From Deltaproteobacteria bacterium (GTDB lineage: Bacteria; Desulfobacterota; Dissulfuribacteria; Dissulfuribacterales; UBA3076), in contig JAUWHV010000105.1 in the NCBI GenBank assembly GCA_030605675.1, positions 1 to 9,362 of the forward strand: DNA of 9,362 bases. The letters run 5' to 3'. The position numbers were made by a program, and so were the translations under genes. Under the pieces are notes generated by a model. The model had not been told where the DNA came from. It saw only the letters and a program-made list of their open reading frames with translations, and did not search any database. Positions 1 through 6,066 of this stretch are shown piece by piece. Position 1 is the stretch's first letter. Every line of letters starts with the position of its first letter.

Positions 1-75
1 GCTGAAAGCTGAAAGGGGTTGATTACGATAGCTCTTTGACTTTTGACCTTTGGCCTTTGAGCTTTGAGCTTTGAG
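1..75. repeat. Heptamer tandem array with facing arms
   Basis: Six 7-bp units run without a phase break from 34 to 75; the cleanest copies are CTTTGAG at 55, 62 and 69, with degenerate copies at 34, 41 and 48. A short arm at 2-15 holds two copies of CTGAAAG, which matches the reverse complement CTCAAAG with one difference per unit, so the arms face each other across an 18-bp spacer. The element may continue beyond the left edge of the window. It lies downstream of the 3' end of the kinase gene, and the remaining bases 76-142 contain no gene and no convincing terminator hairpin. The array has the same design as those at 3977-4063, 6003-6058 and 9118-9294. Confidence 0.85.
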
Positions 76-142
76 CTGATTTCACCGCCTTGCATCTCGG
101 GCTTTTTGAGCGGAATCATGTTTCAGACTTTTTGCAGTGTAA

Positions 143-2734
143 TCAACCGTAGTCTTTATTCAGTGCTTTCCGGATGGTCGTGGCGAGGTCATGTATCGTA
201 ATTGGCTTCATGACATACTCCCGAATGCCGATCGCCTTGGCCTTTTCTTCTGAAATAGCCTCACTGAATCCAGTGCAAAGGATAATCGGAATGTCGGGCC
301 TGATGTCAATGAGCCTCTTAGCCAACTCTGTGCCTATCATATTCGGCATGGTCATGTCAGTTATCACCAGATCAAACTTTTCCGGTTGCGCCTGGAATGC
401 CTCCAGTGCCTCAACGCTGCTTGTCCGCGCCGCAACATGGTAGCCGAGTCGCTCTAAAATCTGTTGCACCACATTAACGATCTGCTCATCGTCATCCACG
501 AACAGGATATGTTCTTTACCCTTTGGTGCCGGCTCGGTGGAAATGGTTTCAGGTACCTTTGGTTTGACTTCGATTCGGGGCAGATAGATGTGGAATGTAG
601 TCCCCTCACCAAGCTCACTATAAACAGTGATATATCCATCATGGCTCCTGACAATTCCGTGTACCACGGAAAGACCAAGCCCGGTACCCTCACCCGGACC
701 CTTGGTGGTGAAATAAGGATCAAAGATCCGTTCCACGACTGCGCGGTCCATGCCATGGCCAGTATCACTCACGGCAAGTCTCAGGTATGTTCCGGGGTTC
801 AAATCCAGATTGGGGATTAAATCGGGAGAATCAATATTCACCTCTGTCAAAGCCACTTCCAATATCCCGCCTTTTTCGCGCATGGCATGATAGGCGTTAG
901 TACAAAGGTTCATCATCACCTGATAGATCCGTGTGGGGTCGGCCAGGATGGCCCCACACTCGTTGTCTATGTTTTGACGGATCTCAACGGTAGTAGGCAA
1001 TGATGCCCTCAGCAGTTTGAGCGATTCTTTTATGATGGGTTGAATCTTCAGTGGCTTACGTTCTTTTTCACTCCGACGGCTGAATGTTAGAATCTGCTGG
1101 ACCAGACCCTTTGCGAGTTCCGCTGCCTTGAGGACTTCTGCCAGGTTTTTTCGGATCAGGCTGTCTTTGGGCACATCGGTCATGGCCATCTCAGTATATC
1201 CGATGATGGGAAGGAGGATGTTGTTGAAGTCGTGGGCAATACCACCGGCCAAAGTTCCAATGGCCTCCATCTTCTGTGCATTTTGGAGCTGGATTTGGAG
1301 TTCCTTTTTTTCTTCCCACGCCTGTTTTTGCTCCGTGACATCCATCACATTCACCAGGATTGCCTGTTTGCCCTCTTCCTCGATTCGTGTAGTCTGAAGC
1401 TCTACCCAGATAGGTTGGGCATCTTTACGAATCCACCGGATCTCCCAGCCTTTCTGTGTGCCTTGCCTCAAATAGTTCTCTCCTGTTTGGCGCACCCTGT
1501 CCTGTTCATCTGCGCTGACCATGTCCCAGAGATTCATGGAACAAAGATCCGCCTGGCTGTAATCCGTAATCTGTTCAAGGGTCTGATTAGCAAAGATGAT
1601 CTTCCAGTCCTTATCCGTGGAAAGGATCCCGATGGGGCTTGTCTCCACAAGGCTTCGGTATCTTTTTTCTGAGGCATCAAGTTCCCTTGCCCTTCTTTGC
1701 AATTTCTCCTGGGTCTCCAAAAGGCTTATCAGGACTTGATTGAACGCATGGGCCAGGTTGTGGAACTCAACATACTCAAGTTTTCCCTCTTGTAACTGTA
1801 GTGAAGGGCTTGAAGGTTCTCTGGCGATCTCCAAAGCTTGATCGGCCATACTCTCGAGAGGATTACTCACCTTTCGGGCGATCAGAAAGGAGACTAGAAG
1901 GGTCAAAATAAAGATCGCAGCGCAGAGAAAAACAAGTTTAAAGATCAGAGATGACTTTTCCTTCTGGAGGGGTTTGGAGGAAGCTGCATAAAAAAGGCCT
2001 GGAAACATTTCCAAAGGAATAAGATTCTCGCCGGGAAACAGATCTGCCAAGGGATAATCAGATCCGTTTGCTGAAAGATCCCGGATTCCTTCAGGGAGGG
2101 GTCTGCTCCGGCCTGTATGTATATCCGTAAGATTCCCTGGAGTCTGAACAAGCAATTTGGAGTGGGATTTCCGGAGAATTCGTTGCAGAAAATGCGTATC
2201 CTGGGACAGGTCATACAAGACATAGGCCGTGCCCAGACGATCGTCCTTCCTGTTTATGGGAATGGAAAAAAGCGAGAAAAACAGACCATCTCCGAAATTC
2301 TGGAATTCGATCTTTTGCAAATCCTTTTTCTGAACAAGTTTTTGCAAATATGGTTTCAAGGCCTTCAAACTCCCCGGCAATTCCGGGATGAACATAAAAC
2401 TCTCCCTTTCTTGGACAAAAAAGAAAGCCCCATTGGCAAAAGGGTATTGGCTTACCATGAGTTCCAGAAGCTGGTTTTTCATTCCAAGCATAAGGTTTAC
2501 CCGAACTGCATTGTTCAAGCTGATCTCCCGAATGCGTGTTTCCAACTGGTTCAAGCGATCACTAAGGGCCATGCTCACTTCTTTTTCCTGTACCTGGAGC
2601 TTATTGTAAAACTCATGGTCCATGCTATTGCTGAGTGTAGCGTAAAGGATCCCCACGACTAGGGTGAGGGATACTCCTTCGAATACAACCAGGGTCCAGG
2701 CAATAAACTTTGAGAATCTTTTCTTTGAAGCCAT
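143..2734 (-). CDS. Membrane hybrid sensor histidine kinase (sensor-HAMP-PAS-HisKA-HATPase-REC)
   Basis: This 863-residue inner-membrane kinase should autophosphorylate on a histidine and pass the phosphate to its own receiver domain. A membrane helix (about 11-34) is followed by a periplasmic domain of about 230 residues, possibly Cache-like, then a second helix (about 264-286). A HAMP-like linker (about 287-345) and one PAS domain (about 355-470, ending in DVTEQ) come next. The HisKA H-box has His501 within GGIAHDFNN. The ATPase domain shows the N-box around Asn613, the G1 DTG at 657-659, the F-box FDPYFTT from 671 and a glycine-rich G2 near 679-688. The C-terminal receiver has acidic residues 747-749, phosphoacceptor Asp793, Thr821 and Lys843, so all key residues are present. 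No DNA-binding output domain is present; the phosphate may go on to an unseen Hpt protein or regulator. The start ATG (complement 2732-2734) has only a weak AGG upstream. It lies 14 bp after the binding-protein gene, indicating co-transcription. The ligand is unknown. Confidence 0.95.
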   Translation of the reverse strand: MASKKRFSKFIAWTLVVFEGVSLTLVVGILYATLSNSMDHEFYNKLQVQEKEVSMALSDRLNQLETRIREISLNNAVRVNLMLGMKNQLLELMVSQYPFANGAFFFVQERESFMFIPELPGSLKALKPYLQKLVQKKDLQKIEFQNFGDGLFFSLFSIPINRKDDRLGTAYVLYDLSQDTHFLQRILRKSHSKLLVQTPGNLTDIHTGRSRPLPEGIRDLSANGSDYPLADLFPGENLIPLEMFPGLFYAASSKPLQKEKSSLIFKLVFLCAAIFILTLLVSFLIARKVSNPLESMADQALEIAREPSSPSLQLQEGKLEYVEFHNLAHAFNQVLISLLETQEKLQRRARELDASEKRYRSLVETSPIGILSTDKDWKIIFANQTLEQITDYSQADLCSMNLWDMVSADEQDRVRQTGENYLRQGTQKGWEIRWIRKDAQPIWVELQTTRIEEEGKQAILVNVMDVTEQKQAWEEKKELQIQLQNAQKMEAIGTLAGGIAHDFNNILLPIIGYTEMAMTDVPKDSLIRKNLAEVLKAAELAKGLVQQILTFSRRSEKERKPLKIQPIIKESLKLLRASLPTTVEIRQNIDNECGAILADPTRIYQVMMNLCTNAYHAMREKGGILEVALTEVNIDSPDLIPNLDLNPGTYLRLAVSDTGHGMDRAVVERIFDPYFTTKGPGEGTGLGLSVVHGIVRSHDGYITVYSELGEGTTFHIYLPRIEVKPKVPETISTEPAPKGKEHILFVDDDEQIVNVVQQILERLGYHVAARTSSVEALEAFQAQPEKFDLVITDMTMPNMIGTELAKRLIDIRPDIPIILCTGFSEAISEEKAKAIGIREYVMKPITIHDLATTIRKALNKDYG

Positions 2735-2748
2735 TTAGTCTACCTGAG

Positions 2749-3828
2749 CTAAGGACTGTCTAAAACCACCTCGTCTGCGGCCATAAGAATATCTAAAGGG
2801 ATTTTGATGCCCAGTTGTTCAGCCCTTTTTAAATTGAATACCAGGGCATATCTCCGGGCTTCTTCTATGGGTAAGTCACCCGGATCTTCTCCCCTCAGAA
2901 TCCTGGCCACCATTTGACCAGCCTGGCAACCCATGGAGTAAAAATCCACAGCAGCCCCTCCAAACAGGCCCAAATAGGTGAATGCATAATTAAGGGCTAT
3001 TTCAGGTTTCTTTGAGTTTTGAACAGTCCAGGTAAGAATTTCCGGGGCTGTATAAATCTTTCCTTTACAGTCTTTCAGCAGGAGGGCGGCAGGATAAATG
3101 GCGCCCACATCTGAATCCATGTTTGTTGCGCAAATCTCTGTTTGATACTCTTCCCAGTTCCTTGTTATTTTCACTTCCCAGTCACAGGCAATTGATCCTT
3201 CTTTGATCTCGATCTTGATCTGTTTTGAGATTGCCTGACCGGTTCGGGATGGATCCACAAATATCCTGATCTTTTTTAGACCTGGAAATAGCTTTGCATG
3301 AACTCGGATAGCATCAACAATGTGAAGTTTTTCATAGACACCGGTAATATTGTGACCTGGATGGGACCTGGAATCAATGCAAGGTTTAATTAGGTTGTAG
3401 TGTTCCGGCTGACTGTTCATTCCTGAGAAAACTATAGAAATTGGTGAGTCGACCAGATCTAAGGCAACGGTGCGAAAGGCATTGTCATCTAACGTTACAA
3501 GGACCTGTGGACTAAAAGAGCGAATCTTTTTCAAGGCTTTGCGAGTCTGCACCATCATGAGTTTAGGAGTGTTGTTTTTTCGTTTGGTGTCCATATAGTA
3601 CGTTTCGATTTCGAGACCTTCCTTTTTATTGAATCCGGCCTTTTTCAGCGCTGCAATAACCCCGTTATGTTGCGGTTGTCCGCAGACATGGCCGGCCTCA
3701 TAACTGTGCAGAATGAAAATCCTCCTTGGAATATCTGATGATGCATTGACATTGAATAATCCAAAGACAAGTAAAAAATTTATTATGAATAGGCCCTGGA
3801 TTAATACATGTCTAATCTTGGATTTCAT
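2749..3828 (-). CDS. Periplasmic ABC_sub_bind-type substrate-binding protein
   Basis: This 359-residue protein resembles the ABC_sub_bind (TrpX-like, PF04392) family of periplasmic binding proteins. Residues 1-29 form a signal peptide with basic residues at the N terminus, a hydrophobic core at about 9-27 and likely cleavage after VNA. The mature part begins RRIFILHSYE, with family-like features VLVTLDDNAFRTV near 109-121, IVFSGMN near 132-138, and a C-terminal segment resembling NLK-A--LG--IP--LL--ADEV at about 332-354. It has five to six cysteines, more than usual for the family. No permease or ATPase gene lies nearby; the next gene, 14 bp downstream, is a membrane histidine kinase. It is therefore more likely a ligand receptor for that kinase than part of a transporter, although its permease could be encoded elsewhere. 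The start ATG has AGGA a few bases upstream. The ligand cannot be told from sequence alone. Confidence 0.88.
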   Translation of the reverse strand: MKSKIRHVLIQGLFIINFLLVFGLFNVNASSDIPRRIFILHSYEAGHVCGQPQHNGVIAALKKAGFNKKEGLEIETYYMDTKRKNNTPKLMMVQTRKALKKIRSFSPQVLVTLDDNAFRTVALDLVDSPISIVFSGMNSQPEHYNLIKPCIDSRSHPGHNITGVYEKLHIVDAIRVHAKLFPGLKKIRIFVDPSRTGQAISKQIKIEIKEGSIACDWEVKITRNWEEYQTEICATNMDSDVGAIYPAALLLKDCKGKIYTAPEILTWTVQNSKKPEIALNYAFTYLGLFGGAAVDFYSMGCQAGQMVARILRGEDPGDLPIEEARRYALVFNLKRAEQLGIKIPLDILMAADEVVLDSP

Positions 3829-3855
3829 GGAATCCTACTCTTATGATTTCAACAG

Positions 3856-3870
3856 ACCGCCTCTTGCGGT
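3856..3870. promoter_or_regulatory. Small hairpin upstream of the binding-protein gene
   Basis: ACCGC at 3856-3860 and GCGGT at 3866-3870 pair around a CTCTT loop. On the minus strand this lies 27 bp before the start codon of the substrate-binding protein, so it would sit in the 5' leader or at an operator. A 5-bp stem is short and may be chance. Confidence 0.25.
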
Positions 3871-3924
3871 TTCGTCACACATTTTTCCCTGCAACGTGGA
3901 AATAATGGGCATCCTTCATTCACC

Positions 3925-4096
3925 AGTTTACACTTTTTTCGAAAAAGCGTGTATTATCGAATTGAATGCCGATGTCGAAACTGGAAATTCGAAATTCGAA
4001 ATTCGAAATTAGGTAATACATCTACATCTTTGTGTTTTTCCCAATTTCAAATTTCAAATTTCATTGCCAAAATACAAGATCAACAAAGTGTAAACT
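3925..4096. repeat. Nested inverted-repeat element containing heptamer arms
   Basis: The ends are a perfect 12-bp inverted repeat: AGTTTACACTTT at 3925-3936 and its reverse complement at 4085-4096. Inside, a left arm carries GAA every 7 bp from 3977 to 4011 (GAAATTC at 3984, 3991 and 3998). A right arm carries AATTTCA at 4043, 4050 and 4057, which is the left unit inverted with one base changed. The arms are 31 bp apart. The left end also holds an imperfect palindrome at 3929-3953 with TTTTTCGAAAAA at its centre. No open frame of its own is convincing. The 172-bp size is close to the 177 bp of the element at 9118-9294. It could be a non-autonomous mobile element or a structural or regulatory repeat; the sequence does not decide between them. 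Confidence 0.7.
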
Positions 4097-4187
4097 ACTT
4101 TTGATCTGTCGTGAAAGATGCCAAGTAATGTCTTACTTCTCTTTTTAAGTTGTCGGACTGTTTGTGGATAAAACTTAAATGATTTGT

Positions 4188-4242
4188 AACCGTTCACGGA
4201 TTCAACGGTTCAGAGGTTCAGATGTTAGGGTTCAGGGTTCAA
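4188..4242. repeat. Degenerate 7-8 bp array with adjoining inverted repeat
   Basis: GGTTCAG occurs at 4207, 4215 and 4229, followed by GGTTCAA at 4236. The intervening units are degenerate, and spacing alternates between 7 and 8 bp. On the minus strand this reads as GAAC or GAAT recurring every 7-8 bases, matching the other arrays in the window. AACCGTT (4188-4194) and AACGGTT (4204-4210) form a 7-bp inverted repeat with a 9-bp loop at its left edge. The array lies about 145 bp before the first ybjQ-like gene, and I could not identify a convincing sigma-70 promoter between them. With the element at 3925-4096 it accounts for most of the structure in the gene-free stretch 3829-4387. Confidence 0.65.
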
Positions 4243-4387
4243 CGTCGTCTTTGAAAAGAAAACTGTTCAGTGAAAAGACATAAGTTCAGTCCAAAATCGA
4301 CTGTGACCGATCAAAAAACAGGAGCAAATCACAACCAAACGCTGCTGTAAAACCGTTGATTTTTAAATACCTTTGAGGGAGGAAAAA

Positions 4388-4702
4388 ATGATAATCACAA
4401 ACATCGAGACAGTTCCAGGCAAAACCATTGTCGAACATTTCGGCCTGGTGTCCGGCAGCACGATCCGGGCCAAGCATATTGGCAGAGATATTATGGCAAG
4501 CTTGAAAAATCTGGTAGGCGGAGAGCTTAAGGGCTATACCCAGCTTTTGCAGGAATCCCGCAATCAGGCCATTGACCGGATGACTGAGCATGCACGCCAA
4601 ATGGGTGCCAATGCCATTGTTAACGTCAGATTTTCCACTTCCTCAATCGCACAGGGCGCTGCAGAACTCTATGCCTATGGCACGGCTGTCCGGGTCCGAT
4701 AA
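4388..4702 (+). CDS. ybjQ: YbjQ/UPF0145 family protein
   Basis: This 104-residue protein matches the YbjQ (UPF0145, PF01906) family over its whole length. It has TVPGKTIVEHFGLVSGSTI near 8-26, GRDIMASLKNLVGGELKGY near 32-50, a basic/acidic helix, MGANAIVNV near 72-80 and a C-terminal YGTAVRVR. It has no signal peptide or membrane helix, so it is probably cytoplasmic. The family is often labelled a heavy-metal-binding domain, but its biochemical role is not established and no cysteine or metal-binding cluster is visible here. The ATG at 4388 is chosen because GGGAGG at 4377-4382 is well placed; an in-frame TTG at 4373 would put the ribosome binding site inside the gene. A second YbjQ-like gene starts 14 bp downstream, and an M48 protease gene follows, suggesting one operon. 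Confidence 0.93.
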   Translation: MIITNIETVPGKTIVEHFGLVSGSTIRAKHIGRDIMASLKNLVGGELKGYTQLLQESRNQAIDRMTEHARQMGANAIVNVRFSTSSIAQGAAELYAYGTAVRVR

Positions 4703-4716
4703 AAGGAGACTTGCCC

Positions 4717-5166
4717 ATGTATGATCTGTTAATTTTCCTGACACTGATTGCAGCGGGTTACTCGGTTGGCACACTGTTGGAAAAAAGGCATTACCGCTCT
4801 ATCCATAAGCGTGAAAAAGCCTTTCTTTATCTGCCTGCTGTTACCATGAAAACCGTCGATTACCCCGAAGAAAAGATTAGATCGGCTGAATTAGTATATG
4901 GCAGTGTGGTGATTTCCATTGATTATTTCAAAAAGATCCTCGCAGGCCTTCGCAATATTTTCGGCGGCACGGTCAAGTCATACGAAAGCCTGGTTGACAG
5001 GGCTCGTCGGGAAGCGCTGCTGCGGATGAAAGAAATGGCCGGGGATGCAACCGTGATTGTTAATGTCCGCATCGAAACATCCACGATCTCCAGAAAAGCC
5101 AACCAAGAAGGAGTAGGGTGTCTTGAAGCCATTGCATACGGAACTGCCCTGACACTTGAGAAATAG
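4717..5166 (+). CDS. Membrane-anchored YbjQ-like protein
   Basis: This 149-residue protein has an N-terminal hydrophobic helix (about 3-21) followed by basic residues, then a domain clearly paralogous to the preceding gene. The shared blocks are SAELVYGSVVIS near 56-68, a KKILAGLRNIFGGTVKSYE block near 72-90, DATVIVNVRIETSTIS near 110-125 and a final YGTALTLEK. It looks like a YbjQ domain tethered to the inner membrane, with the positive-inside pattern placing the domain in the cytoplasm. The ATG at 4717 is preferred because AAGGAG at 4703-4708 is 8 bp upstream; a TTG at 4711 is too close to that site. Its stop codon directly abuts the start codon of the protease gene. The function is unknown; it could recruit the soluble YbjQ protein or the protease. 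Confidence 0.85.
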   Translation: MYDLLIFLTLIAAGYSVGTLLEKRHYRSIHKREKAFLYLPAVTMKTVDYPEEKIRSAELVYGSVVISIDYFKKILAGLRNIFGGTVKSYESLVDRARREALLRMKEMAGDATVIVNVRIETSTISRKANQEGVGCLEAIAYGTALTLEK

Positions 5167-5994
5167 ATGAAGTATACGCCCCGGCAGCCCGAATCCAATG
5201 TTAATGTGACACCTACTTCACACCTTCGGGAATTTTTTGTGCTCGCAGGGGGATTGCTGGGCCTTATAGTTGCTGTTTATCTCATGCTGGGACTGGCGGT
5301 GGACCTGATGGTGCCGCATATCTCCATCGACCTTGAAAACAAAATTGGGGTTCATTTTTTTCAGTCAGTGGATGGCAAAGATGCGGATCCACAAAGGGAA
5401 TATTATGTCCAATCCCTGATGGATGATTTGCAGGAGCGGTGCGCTAAATTGCCTTACCGGTTTAAAATCCATGTCCGAGAAGCCTCCACAGTCAACGCTA
5501 TGGCCTTGCCCGGAGGGCATGTTATAGTATTTACAGGACTCCTGGATAAAGTGAGTTCTGAAAACGAATTGGCCTTTGTCTTGGCCCATGAGATGGGGCA
5601 CTATGCCCACCGGGATCATCTCCGGGCTGGAGGCCGGGCTGTTGTGTTAATGACGTTTTCCGCCTTATTATTCGGCGCGGACAGCAGCGTCAGCACAGTG
5701 CTGGGTCATACACTGAACATTACGGAGTTGAGCTTTTCCCGAAAACAGGAAACCCAGGCGGATGAGTTTGCACTCGAAACAATAAATTGTGCCTATGGTC
5801 ATGTTGGCGGCGCAACTGATTTTTTCGAAAAGATTCCCAAGGAACAGGATCCTGGCAAATTCGGCCATTACTTCGCCTCACATCCGGAAAACCGCCGTCG
5901 GATATCTCACCTTAATAACATAATACGGTCCAGAGGATTTAATCCGGCGAAAAGGAAACCGCTGCCCGAAGCCATATGGAACTCTATCCCATGA
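5167..5994 (+). CDS. M48-family membrane-anchored zinc metalloprotease
   Basis: This 275-residue protein is a peptidase M48 (HtpX/Oma1/BepA-like clan) with one N-terminal membrane helix (about 23-49) and the catalytic domain after it. The substrate loop motif NAMALPGGHVIVFTGLL spans 110-126. The zinc site HEMGH is at 141-145, with Glu142 as the catalytic base. The third ligand region SFSRKQETQADEFA follows at 189-202, with Glu195 the probable ligand. SHPENRRRI lies at 238-246 and matches the conserved histidine/arginine block. All key residues are intact. The family degrades misfolded or mislocalised envelope proteins, and the single anchor suggests a periplasmic catalytic domain. There is no strong ribosome binding site; the start follows the upstream stop with no gap, so translation is probably coupled. 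The length lacks the C-terminal TPR region of BepA, so this is a short form. Confidence 0.92.
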   Translation: MKYTPRQPESNVNVTPTSHLREFFVLAGGLLGLIVAVYLMLGLAVDLMVPHISIDLENKIGVHFFQSVDGKDADPQREYYVQSLMDDLQERCAKLPYRFKIHVREASTVNAMALPGGHVIVFTGLLDKVSSENELAFVLAHEMGHYAHRDHLRAGGRAVVLMTFSALLFGADSSVSTVLGHTLNITELSFSRKQETQADEFALETINCAYGHVGGATDFFEKIPKEQDPGKFGHYFASHPENRRRISHLNNIIRSRGFNPAKRKPLPEAIWNSIP

Positions 5995-6002
5995 GCGCTA
6001 AG

Positions 6003-6058
6003 GAACATCGAACATCGAACGTCCAACATCGAATGTTGAATGGGGAAAAATGAGGAAA
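6003..6058 (+). repeat. GAA-phased heptamer array in the leader of the radical SAM gene
   Basis: A 7-bp phase runs through eight units starting at 6003. GAACATC occurs at 6003 and 6010, GAACGTC at 6017 and CAACATC at 6024; GAA then recurs at 6031, 6038 and 6045, with GAG at 6052. CAACAT (6024-6029) and ATGTTG (6033-6038) form a hairpin with a 3-base loop. The array fills nearly all the 72-bp gap between the protease stop and the ATG at 6067, and its last unit supplies the GAGG that may serve as ribosome binding site. An upstream in-frame ATG at 6040 lies inside the array and is probably not the start. Confidence 0.8.
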
Positions 6059-6066
6059 CAGGATCT

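Noticed and set aside
1232..1672. Plus-strand open frame of 146 codons inside the kinase gene
   Set aside because: It is antisense to the PAS and HisKA regions, where the minus frame has clear domain motifs; the plus peptide has none.
3713..4012. Plus-strand open frame of 99 codons
   Set aside because: Its first part is antisense to the signal-peptide end of the binding-protein gene and the rest runs through the heptamer repeat; there is no ribosome binding site and no recognisable domain.
3977..4063. CRISPR array
   Set aside because: The units are 7 bp, directly adjoining and in facing arms; there are no 25-40 bp repeats with unique spacers and no cas genes.
4121..4150. Terminator-like AGTAA/TTACT hairpin followed by T-rich DNA
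   Set aside because: The stem is only five mostly A-T pairs and no gene ends upstream of it on the plus strand.
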